A DNA stretch of 55,165 bases from Bacteroidota bacterium (GCA_024277895.1 JAJRUH010000019.1:1-55165); one strand, 5' to 3'; positions 1-8,358 are shown, counted from the stretch's first letter. Program-made: numbers and translations. Notes: generated by a model not told the origin, from the sequence alone.

Positions 1-70
1 CGTATATAAATACTGCGAAATAAGAGAAATTTGAAAGATGGTGTGCCTGTGGGCAGCTAAAATATTTTAC

Positions 71-181
71 ACAAGTGCAAGGAAATAGGGTGAAATGAAT
101 TAAAAACCTTGCACTTGTATATGTAAATAATCTTATAAGTAACTGAAACACAAATATATTAGCGTTTTTCAGCAAGCCCTA
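71..181 (-). repeat. Intergenic element A, copy 1 (promoter box plus long hairpin)
   Basis: Read on the minus strand, this starts with GGGCTTGCTGAAAAACG, then has a TATATTTG box (plus-strand 151-158), then a perfect 12-bp inverted repeat, ACAAGTGCAAGG / CCTTGCACTTGT (71-82 and 107-118). The same blocks in the same order occur at 6538-6644 on the plus strand. Both copies lie just downstream of a gene and point the same way as it. It could be a small-RNA gene or a short non-autonomous mobile element; the sequence alone does not decide. Confidence 0.65.
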
Positions 182-221
182 TTTAAGCATATCGTCTTAA
201 ATATTCCGTTTTAAGCTCTTG

Positions 222-243
222 TAACCTGAATTCGATATAAGAT
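222..243 (+). repeat. Intergenic repeat module B, copy 1
   Basis: This 22-bp block contains CCTGAATTCGATATAAGAT. It recurs exactly in reverse complement at 42598-42619 and with three mismatches at 27789-27810. It sits directly after the TonB receptor stop codon. Function unknown; it looks like part of a dispersed intergenic repeat family. Confidence 0.6.
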
Positions 244-245
244 GT

Positions 246-3041
246 TCAATTTATATCGTAACTTAACAATAAAGAAAAAGTTCTTCCGAGCTTATATGAC
301 TGAAAATCATAGTTTTTACCGGCATAATTATAAGTTTTTTGATAATTTACATTTAAAATATTATTAATACTGAATTTTAATTTAAAATATTTCCCTATTG
401 TTTTTGAAATATTAAACTTCAAATCAGGATAACCCTGTTTATAAATATTCGGAGTAGCCCCTTTGGTTACAACAGCTAATTTTTTACCTTCAATGTTAAA
501 AGCAATATTAGAATTTATACCTTTTTCTCTGTTTTCAAAATTCACAAAAGCATTTACAACCCACGGTGCCTGCCCGTACATCGGTCTTTTAACCGAAATT
601 ACAGGATTATTTTCACTTCCGTAATTATCAACAAATTCAACTTGTGTTTTCATATAACTATAGTTTCCTCCTACTGAAAAATACGGCATATTAATAAAAT
701 CAAGATGTTTTCTGATTTCAATTTCAAAACCGTACATTTTTGAATTATCAACATTTACATAATGAAATTCAGGATTATTAGCTCTCGGATCATCAATTAA
801 TTCAATCGGATTATTAAAATATTTATAAAAAATTCCCGCAGAAAAAATATCACCTCTTTTACCGAAAAGTTCGTAACGAAAATCAGCATTATCAACCAAA
901 GTTCTTTTAAGTTCGGGATTCCCTATAACTCTCCAACCTTCCTTAAAATCATAATAAGCATAAGGTGCAATTTCTCTGAATGCAGGACGAGCAACCGTTC
1001 TTGCATATACCAATCTTAAATTTGATTTTTTATTTAAAGAATATTTCAGATTTAAAACAGGCAAAAAATCAGAGAATATTTGTTCGGCTTTTATGTGTTT
1101 AAACAGAAAAACATCAACATTATTTTCAATATACAAATAATTATATTCGTAACGCAAACCGCTTATTAATTTCATTTTTTCATTAATATTCACATCCGTC
1201 ATAAAATAAGCTGCAGAAATATATTCAATTGCATCGTAACTGTTATAATTGTCAGTTAACTTATCATTTAATACATAAACTCCGTAAGTTGCATCATATG
1301 CATTCTGCCCTATGTTTTCATCTGATAAATAATTATCAATATTTCCGTCAAAAGCTAATCCCTGCGATAAAATATCAAACTTTCTTGATGTCGAATTTCT
1401 TGATTTATAAGTAAAAGCACCTCCGAACTTTATATTGCCGGTTTTTTTAAAAATATTAACAGGCATCGAAAAATTAAGTTTTGAATTTGAATTAATTTCG
1501 GATAAAATTCTGTAAAAACGAGCAGGTGCAGGATAGGCATTTACGCTTATATTATAATTTCCGTTTTCTCCGTCGTAATTAAAAAATCTTAAATCGGGTT
1601 CTTTTTGTCCGGAAACAGTATATGAAGTTAACCAATCAATCTTTAACTTTGAAAAATTTGTCATCAAATGGGTTCCTGATATTTGTCCGCTCATAAATTT
1701 TCTTTCTTGAAAACCCAAAACTTGCTCATACATATAAAGGTTATCTTCAGGCTTTTGTCCTTCTCGATACCGTGCTGTTTTTAAACCTCCGGTATTTTGC
1801 AATAAAGTCATACTTAAACTGTTATTTTTATTAATTTTATATGAAAATCCGGCAAGTAAAGACGTCATAATTTCCTCATCACCTTTAATTTCTTTTTCAC
1901 TGATAATCGGGTTCATTACTGAACCTGCATCGGATTCTATTAAATTATAACGTGCATAAATTCCGTTTTTATACGAAATAAAATCTCTTTTATAACTTCC
2001 CGAAAAAATAAATCCGAAAGGCTTGCCGAACAATTTTATTTGATTTCCTACAGAAAAAGAATGGGTATGATTTAAAAATGATTTTTTATAAGAAGTTTTC
2101 ATTATTTTATTAAAAGAACCGGTAATTTTGTCTAATTTATCATTATTTTCATAAAGAAAAGGAATCTCTCCGATTGCAATTTCAGGAATTGAACGACTGC
2201 CGTCGTCAAAACCGAGAGCATCGTATTTACCGCCTTCATAAGATAAAAAATTATTATTTAAACTGCTTTGAGTATTATAACCGAATGAGCTTGAGAAATT
2301 CAGAATAAATTTTTCGGGATATGTTTTTGTAACAATATTAATACATCCTCCGGTAAAAGAAGCAGGCAAATCCGGAGTAAAAGATTTATACACAATAATA
2401 TTATCAATAATATTTGACGGAAACATATCCATTTGCACGGTATTTTTATTCGGATCTAAACCGGGTATTTCGCCGCCGTTAAGCGTAACCATAGAATACC
2501 TGTCGCTTAATCCTCTGATAAAAACATATTTCCCTCCGGAAACAGTTATTCCCGAAACACGTTTTAAAGCTGATGCTGCATCGGAATCTCCGAGTCTTGA
2601 AATTTGTTGAGACGAAATTCCGTTTACCAAACCGGAAGATTTTCTTTGATATACAATCACTGCAGTTTCGGTATTAGTAAGCGATTTTGCATTTACTACA
2701 ACTTCCGAAATCTCCGAAGTTATTTTATTAAGCAACATATCTATAATTTTTATTCCTCCTGCCTGCAAATTCAGGTTTTCAATTATTTTTGTTTGATACG
2801 AAATATATGAAATAATTATTTTTTTTGTTTCTGTCGGAACATTTTCCAAACTAAAATTTCCGTCAAAATCAGTAACGGAAACAATATCATTTTGCGAAAT
2901 TTCTGCTCTTATAACCGCTCCCGGCAAAGATTCTCCTGTTTCTCCGTCAATAATTCTCCCTCTTATCGTACACATATCCTGTGCATTAACAAAAGAAACA
3001 GAGAAAAATAACAGAAAAATAATAAATTTTGTCTTTTTCAT
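246..3041 (-). CDS. TonB-dependent outer-membrane receptor with carboxypeptidase-regulatory-like domain
   Basis: This is a 931-aa TonB-dependent receptor, an outer-membrane beta-barrel that imports a substrate using TonB/ExbBD energy. A signal peptide ends near residue 21 (FVNAQ). A carboxypeptidase D regulatory-like domain follows at about 25-110 (IRGRIIDGETGESLPGA), then the plug at about 115-240, with the typical IRGLSDRYSMVTLNGGEIPG and a GGCINIVTK end. The rest is barrel and ends in aromatic/hydrophobic strands (SLLLSYDIN). There is no SusD-like partner nearby, so a glycan SusCD system is unlikely. The upstream gene on the same strand encodes a beta-helix-like lipoprotein 82 bp away, and the two are probably functionally linked. 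The adjacent divergent two-component system may control both (inference). Substrate unknown. Confidence 0.93.
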   Translation of the reverse strand: MKKTKFIIFLLFFSVSFVNAQDMCTIRGRIIDGETGESLPGAVIRAEISQNDIVSVTDFDGNFSLENVPTETKKIIISYISYQTKIIENLNLQAGGIKIIDMLLNKITSEISEVVVNAKSLTNTETAVIVYQRKSSGLVNGISSQQISRLGDSDAASALKRVSGITVSGGKYVFIRGLSDRYSMVTLNGGEIPGLDPNKNTVQMDMFPSNIIDNIIVYKSFTPDLPASFTGGCINIVTKTYPEKFILNFSSSFGYNTQSSLNNNFLSYEGGKYDALGFDDGSRSIPEIAIGEIPFLYENNDKLDKITGSFNKIMKTSYKKSFLNHTHSFSVGNQIKLFGKPFGFIFSGSYKRDFISYKNGIYARYNLIESDAGSVMNPIISEKEIKGDEEIMTSLLAGFSYKINKNNSLSMTLLQNTGGLKTARYREGQKPEDNLYMYEQVLGFQERKFMSGQISGTHLMTNFSKLKIDWLTSYTVSGQKEPDLRFFNYDGENGNYNISVNAYPAPARFYRILSEINSNSKLNFSMPVNIFKKTGNIKFGGAFTYKSRNSTSRKFDILSQGLAFDGNIDNYLSDENIGQNAYDATYGVYVLNDKLTDNYNSYDAIEYISAAYFMTDVNINEKMKLISGLRYEYNYLYIENNVDVFLFKHIKAEQIFSDFLPVLNLKYSLNKKSNLRLVYARTVARPAFREIAPYAYYDFKEGWRVIGNPELKRTLVDNADFRYELFGKRGDIFSAGIFYKYFNNPIELIDDPRANNPEFHYVNVDNSKMYGFEIEIRKHLDFINMPYFSVGGNYSYMKTQVEFVDNYGSENNPVISVKRPMYGQAPWVVNAFVNFENREKGINSNIAFNIEGKKLAVVTKGATPNIYKQGYPDLKFNISKTIGKYFKLKFSINNILNVNYQKTYNYAGKNYDFQSYKLGRTFSLLLSYDIN

Positions 3042-3071
3042 TTTTTTTGCTTTGCATAACTAATTAAAAAT

Positions 3072-3093
3072 GTATCCCGCTGTTGCGGGATAC
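3072..3093 (-). terminator. Hairpin between lipoprotein and TonB receptor genes
   Basis: A perfect 9-bp stem, GTATCCCGC / GCGGGATAC, with a 4-nt loop. On the minus strand it is followed by ATTTTTAA. It lies after the lipoprotein stop and before the receptor start, so it probably acts as a partial terminator or mRNA-stabilising stem that sets unequal expression of the two genes. Confidence 0.6.
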
Positions 3094-3123
3094 AAAAGCA
3101 ACTAAAAAAATATTTGTTTATGT

Positions 3124-4542
3124 TTAATTCGAAAAAGTTAAAGTCCAACCCGAGGCCCAATTTGAATTACCGAAAGCTCCTTTGTAGTTTACGTTTTCAA
3201 AACCTGCCGGATATAAAGCCATATCGTCGGTTTGAGGATTTAAAGGAACAGGATTTTCGGCAGTAATACCGGGATCTGCTATTTTATTTGTATTCCCGGA
3301 AAAAGCCAATGCCCAAGCATCAATTTTTTCTTGCGGAGCTTCATATAAATAATTTCCGTGATCGTCTTTCGGTGTTGAGATTTTAAATAATTCATACGAA
3401 TTAAATGAGTTTCCGTCAGTTTGACCTGCCACATTATAAAAAACATTATTTTTAATATGAACATATCCGTCTTCAAACATTTTATATGAGCAAGCCGTCA
3501 TATTTCCGTTATCATCTTGCAAATATTCAATATCAATACCTTTATCAAAATTTACGAAAATAGAATTTGCATAAGTTCCTCCGGCATTATCTCTCAAAGT
3601 AAATGTTTTACTCCCTCCTCCCGAAACACTTATGTATGTTGCATTATAAATTTCGGGTACGGCATAAGGAGTTCCGGTTTCGTTATCACTCGGTCCGCCG
3701 TCATGCTCGCCTCCTCTGTCTGAATCGGCAGCCTGAATTGTTACCCAAAATTGTCCTTTTCCGTGAAAACCTTCATCATAATCAAAAGAATCGTCTTTAC
3801 AATTTACTATTAAAGCATGTTTTACTGTAACTGCACCGCCAAAAAATTCTATTCCGTCATCGTTATTTGAAATAATTTCTATATAATCTAATAATGTACC
3901 GCTTCCGACCGCCCCGAGAGTTAAGCCGTTAATTTCGTTACCTTCGCCTATATCCGTGCCGCCGTGACGAATTGAAACATATTTTAATATTCCTGAATTA
4001 TCGATATCATCGGTTCCTCCGTATAAACCTCTTGTCTCGCTGGTAGGAATTCCTTCAATAGCTTTATCCGTTGTTAAATTGCTTGTAGTTGCTTTCCCTA
4101 GTATAATTACTCCGCCCCAAAGTCCTCTTGCATTTTTGTCAACACCGGTTCCTTCCCTGTTGTCAACTTCTGCCGTAGAAATTATCGGCTTACTTGAAGT
4201 TCCTGCAGCATTAATCTTTCCGCCTCTTGCAACTATTAAAGCACTTGCATTTTCTCCCGTTCCGGGTTTCCCTTTAATTAAAGTACCGGGTTCAATTGTT
4301 AAAGTTTGTCCGTCGTTTACAAATACTAAACCGTTTAGTATCCAAACTTTATCGGAAGTAAAAGTATAATTCCCGACTCCTTCGCCTTTATCGGTAACCG
4401 TAACATTCCCGTTACCGTCGTCTTCAAAAATTGTTGCCGTAGGATTTTCTTCAACAGGTTTATCCGGTTTACAGGAAACTAACATAATACTTGCCAAAAC
4501 AAATGCTGACAAGACAGCTTTTAAAAAAATAATGTTTTTCAT
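3124..4542 (-). CDS. Surface lipoprotein, beta-helix-like, partner of the TonB receptor
   Basis: This 472-aa protein has a lipoprotein signal with lipobox LVSC (Cys24). After an acidic linker come many short Gly/Asn-rich strand-turn units (for example LTIEPGTLIKG, GLWGGVIILGKA, LKYVSIRHGG), as in right-handed parallel beta-helix proteins. It is commonly labelled a hypothetical or mis-named 'multidrug transporter' lipoprotein in Bacteroidota; there are no transport segments here. No catalytic motif was recognised. It is first in a probable two-gene unit with the TonB receptor, so a role in surface capture of the receptor's substrate is plausible but inferred. A -7 box sits 35 bp upstream, next to phased TTAA repeats shared with the divergent regulator. 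Confidence 0.8.
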   Translation of the reverse strand: MKNIIFLKAVLSAFVLASIMLVSCKPDKPVEENPTATIFEDDGNGNVTVTDKGEGVGNYTFTSDKVWILNGLVFVNDGQTLTIEPGTLIKGKPGTGENASALIVARGGKINAAGTSSKPIISTAEVDNREGTGVDKNARGLWGGVIILGKATTSNLTTDKAIEGIPTSETRGLYGGTDDIDNSGILKYVSIRHGGTDIGEGNEINGLTLGAVGSGTLLDYIEIISNNDDGIEFFGGAVTVKHALIVNCKDDSFDYDEGFHGKGQFWVTIQAADSDRGGEHDGGPSDNETGTPYAVPEIYNATYISVSGGGSKTFTLRDNAGGTYANSIFVNFDKGIDIEYLQDDNGNMTACSYKMFEDGYVHIKNNVFYNVAGQTDGNSFNSYELFKISTPKDDHGNYLYEAPQEKIDAWALAFSGNTNKIADPGITAENPVPLNPQTDDMALYPAGFENVNYKGAFGNSNWASGWTLTFSN

Positions 4543-4576
4543 TTTTGAAAAATTTTAATTGTTAATTTTGTTTCGG

Positions 4577-4584
4577 CAAATGTA
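4577..4584 (-). promoter_or_regulatory. -7 box for lipoprotein/TonB receptor unit
   Basis: CAAATGTA, which reads TACATTTG on the minus strand, matches the Bacteroidota -7 consensus TAnnTTTG. It lies 35 bp before the lipoprotein start. No clear -33 TTG is seen; the phased TTAA repeats occupy that position, as expected of an activator-dependent promoter. Confidence 0.6.
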
Positions 4585-4605
4585 AAATTAAGATGAAATA
4601 AAACA

Positions 4606-4633
4606 GTTAATTAATAATTAAGTTAAAATTAAC
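4606..4633. promoter_or_regulatory. Phased TTAA repeats, candidate response-regulator site
   Basis: TTAA occurs at 4607, 4618 and 4629, exactly 11 bp apart. Weaker in-phase matches follow at 4640 (TAAA), 4651 (TTAT) and 4662 (TTAA). OmpR/PhoB-family regulators bind tandem direct repeats spaced 11 bp, and one is encoded immediately to the right. The block begins 22 bp upstream of the -7 box of the lipoprotein gene, where such an activator would bind. The region is very AT-rich, so chance is not excluded. Confidence 0.4.
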
Positions 4634-4727
4634 AAACCGTAAAGTTTATATTATGTTATTGTTAAGTTTGTATTGTTTTATGATTCGAATATTTTAATTG
4701 TTTTACTTTTATCGCAAAAAAACAAAA

Positions 4728-5429
4728 ATGAAAACTTCAGATAATAAAATCCTGATAATTGACGATGAAAAAGATGTAAGAGAAATACTGAAATTTAATA
4801 TTTCACAAGCAGGATATAAAGTTTATACAGCAAAAAACGGAACAGAAGGTTTAATAAAAGTGAAAGAAAAAAAACCGCATCTGATTATTTTAGATGTTAT
4901 GATGCCAAAGCCTGACGGCTACGAAACTTGTTCCGAAATAAGAAAACTTCCCGGGAACAAGAAAACCATTATACTGTTTTTATCTGCCAGAAACGAAGAT
5001 TATTCTCAAATTAAAGGATTTGAAGCCGGAGGAGACGATTATATTGCAAAACCCGTAAACCCGAAAGTTTTATTATCAAAAATTAAAGCATCTTTAAAAA
5101 GATATCAAATAGAAGAGACAAAAGAAAGTGCAATAATTACTATAGGTAAATACAAATTAAATAAAAACGAATACACTTTATATAAGGATAATGAAAGTAT
5201 AACTTTACCTAAAAAACAATTTGAGATACTAAGATCACTATTTTCAAGACCAAACCATGTTTTTACGAGAGATGAAATTTTTGAAAAAATTTGGGATAAT
5301 GATGTTATTGTAGGTTCTCGTACAATTGATGTACACATAAGAAAAATAAGAGAAAAAACAGGTATAGAAAATATAATTACACTTAAAGGAATAGGATATA
5401 AATTAGAAACCGAATCAATTGAAAACTAA
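4728..5429 (+). CDS. OmpR/PhoB-family response regulator
   Basis: This 233-aa DNA-binding response regulator has an N-terminal receiver (about 7-120) with acidic pair D12/D13, phosphoacceptor D56 (LIILDVMMP) and the conserved Lys in DYIAKP. A winged-helix trans_reg_C domain follows at about 135-228 (RSRTIDVHIRKIREK-type signature, here GSRTIDVHIRKIREKTG). The ATG at 4728 is preferred over the track's TTG at 4698, because it gives the usual N-terminus directly before the first receiver strand. Its 3' end overlaps the kinase gene by 11 nt, so the two are translationally coupled partners. It resembles PhoB/WalR-type regulators; the regulon is unknown, but the divergent lipoprotein/TonB receptor unit is the obvious candidate. 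Confidence 0.92.
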   Translation: MKTSDNKILIIDDEKDVREILKFNISQAGYKVYTAKNGTEGLIKVKEKKPHLIILDVMMPKPDGYETCSEIRKLPGNKKTIILFLSARNEDYSQIKGFEAGGDDYIAKPVNPKVLLSKIKASLKRYQIEETKESAIITIGKYKLNKNEYTLYKDNESITLPKKQFEILRSLFSRPNHVFTRDEIFEKIWDNDVIVGSRTIDVHIRKIREKTGIENIITLKGIGYKLETESIEN

Positions 5430-6483
5430 ACTCTTAAATACATCAAATCCTAATAAACTATCACTGCTTGTATCTTTATTGTTAAGTATTTTTATCAGCA
5501 TTTTATATTTTGTAATTTGGTTACTGTATGATGACGTAAATTTTCACTTAACGGCATTAATAATAATACTTTCGGGAAATTTCATTTTTTCATACCTGAT
5601 TATCAGATACATACTGCAAAAATTCATTTATGAAAAAATTCGTTTGGTATATAAAACAATTCGAAAATTAAAATTGAATAAAGACCAAAAACCGGAAATT
5701 AATCTCAATTCCGACATATTAAAAGAAGTAAAAGAAGAAGTTGAAGTTTGGAGTAAAGAGCACCAACAAGAAATTTTAACTTTGAAAGAACGAGAAGCAT
5801 TCCGCAGAGAATACATAGGCAACATCTCTCACGAACTCAAAAACCCGATTTTTAATATTCAGGGATATATATATTCTTTAATGCACGGAGCTTCGGAAAA
5901 TCCCGAACTTCTGAAGAAATACCTCAAAAGAACAAACAAAAACATTGAACGAATTATAACGATTATTGAAGATTTAGATACAATTTCGGAACTCGAAATT
6001 ACCGATATCAAAACAAATTTTAAAAAATTTGACGTATTAAAACTTACAAAAGAAGTAAAAGAACTTTTTATAGATAAAATAACCGATAAAAAAATTGAAA
6101 TCTTTTTTCGCGAAAATTACACAAATCCGATATATGTTTTCGGTGACGAAAATCGCATAAAACAAGTTCTTATAAATTTAATTGACAATGCCGTAAAATA
6201 CAGTTTTGAAAACAGCCGAATCAAAATCAGTTTTTTCGATATGGACAAAAATTACCTGATAGAAATTACCGATGAAGGACCCGGCATTGCAAGCGAAGAT
6301 TTATCCCGAATTTTTGAACGTTTTTACAGAACCGACAAAGCTCGCAGCAGAGAAAAAGGAGGCAGCGGGTTAGGACTAGCAATTGTAAAACATATTATTG
6401 AAGCTCATAATCAGACAATTAACGTGAGAAGCACGCCAAAAGTAGGCTCTACATTTGCTTTTACTTTAAAAAAGTTTGATTAA
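5419..6483 (+). CDS. Membrane sensor histidine kinase, partner of the preceding regulator
   Basis: A 354-aa histidine kinase. Two membrane segments (about 13-37 and 43-66) are separated by only a few residues, so there is no sizeable periplasmic sensor. It probably senses within the membrane or via partner proteins, as PhoR-type kinases can. The dimerisation/phosphoacceptor helix has H138 (NISHELKNPIFN). The ATP-binding domain shows the N box (NLIDNAVKYS), G1 (DEGPGI), the F box (IFERFYRTD) and G2 (GSGLGLAI). The only start that keeps the first membrane helix is TTG at 5419, overlapping the regulator stop; there is no in-frame ATG until the kinase core. It should phosphorylate the response regulator encoded upstream. 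Confidence 0.92.
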   Translation: MKTKLLNTSNPNKLSLLVSLLLSIFISILYFVIWLLYDDVNFHLTALIIILSGNFIFSYLIIRYILQKFIYEKIRLVYKTIRKLKLNKDQKPEINLNSDILKEVKEEVEVWSKEHQQEILTLKEREAFRREYIGNISHELKNPIFNIQGYIYSLMHGASENPELLKKYLKRTNKNIERIITIIEDLDTISELEITDIKTNFKKFDVLKLTKEVKELFIDKITDKKIEIFFRENYTNPIYVFGDENRIKQVLINLIDNAVKYSFENSRIKISFFDMDKNYLIEITDEGPGIASEDLSRIFERFYRTDKARSREKGGSGLGLAIVKHIIEAHNQTINVRSTPKVGSTFAFTLKKFD

Positions 6484-6537
6484 TCATCCTATTGAATTCG
6501 GCATTTAAATGAGAACTGTTTATTTGTAAGGTAATTG

Positions 6538-6644
6538 GGGCTTGCTGAAAAACGATAAATATATTGTAATTCAACACTTTATATTTGTATTTTTGTGATA
6601 AAGTGCAAGGTTTTTGAATGAAACATCTTGAAACTCTTGCACTT
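6538..6644 (+). repeat. Intergenic element A, copy 2 (promoter box plus hairpin)
   Basis: It shares two exact blocks with copy 1: GGGCTTGCTGAAAAACG (6538-6554) and AAGTGCAAGGTTTTT (6601-6615). Between them is a TATATTTG box (6580-6587). The arms AAGTGCAAG (6601-6609) and CTTGCACTT (6636-6644) form a hairpin about 14 nt after the box. The spacer sequences differ between copies, while the blocks and hairpin are kept. Confidence 0.65.
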
Positions 6645-6765
6645 ATTTTGATAAAACTACCAAATTTTTGCTGCTCAGCTGCACATCTCTTTTGTATTTT
6701 GTTCAATTTGAAGTATTTAGATGCTGTCATCATCCTGTTCACAGACACTATTCGTTTAAATATAA

Positions 6766-6801
6766 AAAACGGAGAAGTATATGCCCCCTCTTCTCCGTTT
6801 T
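6766..6801. terminator. Bidirectional intrinsic terminator
   Basis: Perfect 12-bp arms, AAAACGGAGAAG and CTTCTCCGTTTT, around a 12-nt loop, with U-runs on both strands. It serves the histidine kinase (plus) and the lipoprotein gene (minus), which converge here. Confidence 0.85.
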
Positions 6802-6831
6802 TAATTATGTATTTTTTTGAGAAAAATATTA

Positions 6832-7548
6832 TTATTGTTTTGAATAAGACATTTCACCGGATTCGGTTCCTGTGCCGTTACTTTTGCGTGTTCTGTAAAC
6901 ATCTGTTCCGTCATCAGAGCAATAATCCCAGAAATAAGTATATTCCGAAGAACTTGTATAAGTCGTAGTGTAACTGAATACCAATTGTTTTTTGTCTAAT
7001 GTTTGAATATAAAGACGCATAGTACCTGAAGAAGATTTAGACATATTAGTAAAGTCAAATACTATTCCGCTTTTTTCTTTGTATGAATCAATCCAACTCC
7101 AATAACCGGTATATTCACTATCATAATTATCAGGGTAACCGTTATCATCAGTATCTTTACTCGTTTCTTTCATTTTACAAGTTCCGTCTTCATTAAATGT
7201 TATCCAAAATATATCATTCTGAGTATAAGTCGTATCCCCTGCATCAGTAGTTGTTACTCCGTCTGAAGTATTAATACTTGAATAATATTCATGAACTGTT
7301 GTTCCCTCAGTAACAGTAGAATCCTTATGAGTATAAGAAGACGAAAAATTATCATAACCGCAAGTGTTTGCAGTAAATGTATAATTATAAGTTCCGCTGC
7401 TAAGAGATGTACTTTTTTGTGATGTTAATTCCCAAGTACCGATAATACGTTTATTTCCATGCTTAACATTTGTTTTTGTACAAGAACTGAAAATAAATAA
7501 TGAGAATGCCAATAATAAAATTCCTGTTTTAATAAAATTGTTTTTCAT
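6832..7548 (-). CDS. Lipocalin-like lipoprotein of unknown function
   Basis: A 238-aa lipoprotein with a signal peptide and lipobox (FSSC, Cys23). The mature part begins with a GTWELTSQ strand, like the first strand of lipocalin-like domains common in Bacteroidota lipoproteins. Later Asp/Gly-rich and aromatic strands include FWITFNEDGTCKM and GYWSWIDS. No enzymatic motif is visible. It stands alone on the minus strand: a -7 box CAAATATA lies 53 bp upstream and a strong terminator follows. Assignment to the lipocalin-like group is from pattern only; the ligand and role are unknown. Confidence 0.75.
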   Translation of the reverse strand: MKNNFIKTGILLLAFSLFIFSSCTKTNVKHGNKRIIGTWELTSQKSTSLSSGTYNYTFTANTCGYDNFSSSYTHKDSTVTEGTTVHEYYSSINTSDGVTTTDAGDTTYTQNDIFWITFNEDGTCKMKETSKDTDDNGYPDNYDSEYTGYWSWIDSYKEKSGIVFDFTNMSKSSSGTMRLYIQTLDKKQLVFSYTTTYTSSSEYTYFWDYCSDDGTDVYRTRKSNGTGTESGEMSYSKQ

Positions 7549-7601
7549 AATTTAATAAATTTTGTTTAAAGATTAGTTTTTTAAATTGTTACAAATATAT
7601 A

Positions 7602-7609
7602 AATAAAAT
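7602..7609 (-). promoter_or_regulatory. -7 box for the lipocalin-like lipoprotein gene
   Basis: CAAATATA, which reads TATATTTG on the minus strand, is a full match to TAnnTTTG 53 bp before the start codon. Confidence 0.6.
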
Positions 7610-7663
7610 AATACATATAATTCAATTCCGAGAATATATCTGAGAAATTTTATAAAAAATCAT

Positions 7664-7671
7664 TATATTTG
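7664..7671 (+). promoter_or_regulatory. -7 box for the 7702 lipoprotein operon
   Basis: TATATTTG followed by C, a full match to the Bacteroidota -7 consensus, 30 bp before the ATG of the first lipoprotein gene. No clear -33 element. Confidence 0.65.
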
Positions 7672-7701
7672 CATTATAAATTCAAAATATAAAATAAAAT
7701 A

Positions 7702-8358
7702 ATGAAGAAATTTTTTATTACAGCAAGTGTGCTGTCAGTGCTTTTTTTTTCAGGTTGTAAAGTTACCCAAGAATACCATTTTAATAAAAATCTTTCCGGA
7801 AACTATAAATTTGAAATGGAAATGGGAGATTTAATTAATATGATGCAATCAATGGATACCACCGGAAAATTTATGTCTTCAATTGACACATTAGACAAAT
7901 CTTTTACGGAAATTGCCGAAAAATACAAAGCAGCCGGAGCAAAAAATGTACAAGTCGGGTGGAAAGATGATAAAACTACAATGTATGTCAATTTTGATTT
8001 TTCAAATATTGATAATTTAAATTCAATATTAAAAAATTCAGGTAAAGAATCCGGAATGTCATTATTCTCCGGAAACTCTGATACTCCCGGAAAATTTACA
8101 CATAAAGGAAAACGAGATATTTCTATTGATTTCCCCGAATTCAAAAATGATACGGTTTCAATGAAAGATTTAGCGTCAATGAAAGATTATATCAGTATTG
8201 AAACTATTTTTTCTTTTGACAGAAGAATTAAAAGCATTGATAATAAAAATGCGGTAATAAGTGATGATAAAAAGAGTTTTAAATTTTCAGGCAAATTAGA
8301 TGATATGTTAAAGAAAGATTTTTCAACGGACACACATGTTAAACTAAAATTCAAATAA
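7702..8358 (+). CDS. Lipoprotein of unknown function
   Basis: A 218-aa lipoprotein with lipobox FSGC (Cys19). It opens with EYHFNKNLSGNYKFEMEMG, a beta-rich start, and continues as a mixed, mostly polar protein without cysteines beyond the lipobox and without membrane segments. It is probably anchored to the envelope by its lipid. It is the first gene of a pair with another lipoprotein 27 bp downstream, behind its own -7 box. I do not recognise the family with certainty. The repeated pattern of short Met/Asp/Ser-rich segments suggests an envelope accessory protein rather than an enzyme. Confidence 0.75.
   Translation: MKKFFITASVLSVLFFSGCKVTQEYHFNKNLSGNYKFEMEMGDLINMMQSMDTTGKFMSSIDTLDKSFTEIAEKYKAAGAKNVQVGWKDDKTTMYVNFDFSNIDNLNSILKNSGKESGMSLFSGNSDTPGKFTHKGKRDISIDFPEFKNDTVSMKDLASMKDYISIETIFSFDRRIKSIDNKNAVISDDKKSFKFSGKLDDMLKKDFSTDTHVKLKFK

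Larger units (their letters stand above)
6484..6831. other. 348-bp gap between convergent genes
   Basis: This gap holds element A copy 2 (6538-6644) and a bidirectional terminator (6766-6801), described separately. Two ORF-track entries here (6461-6748 minus, 6618-6968 plus) have no recognisable content and run through the repeat and the terminator, so I do not treat them as genes. Confidence 0.7.

Noticed and set aside
3124-4542. Multidrug transporter annotation used for this lipoprotein family
   Set aside because: No membrane helices beyond the lipoprotein signal; the sequence is beta-helix-like and surface anchored.
6461-6968. ORFs of 95 aa (minus) and 116 aa (plus) between the histidine kinase and the lipoprotein gene
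   Set aside because: They run through a repeated element and a strong terminator, overlap real genes and have no recognisable protein features.
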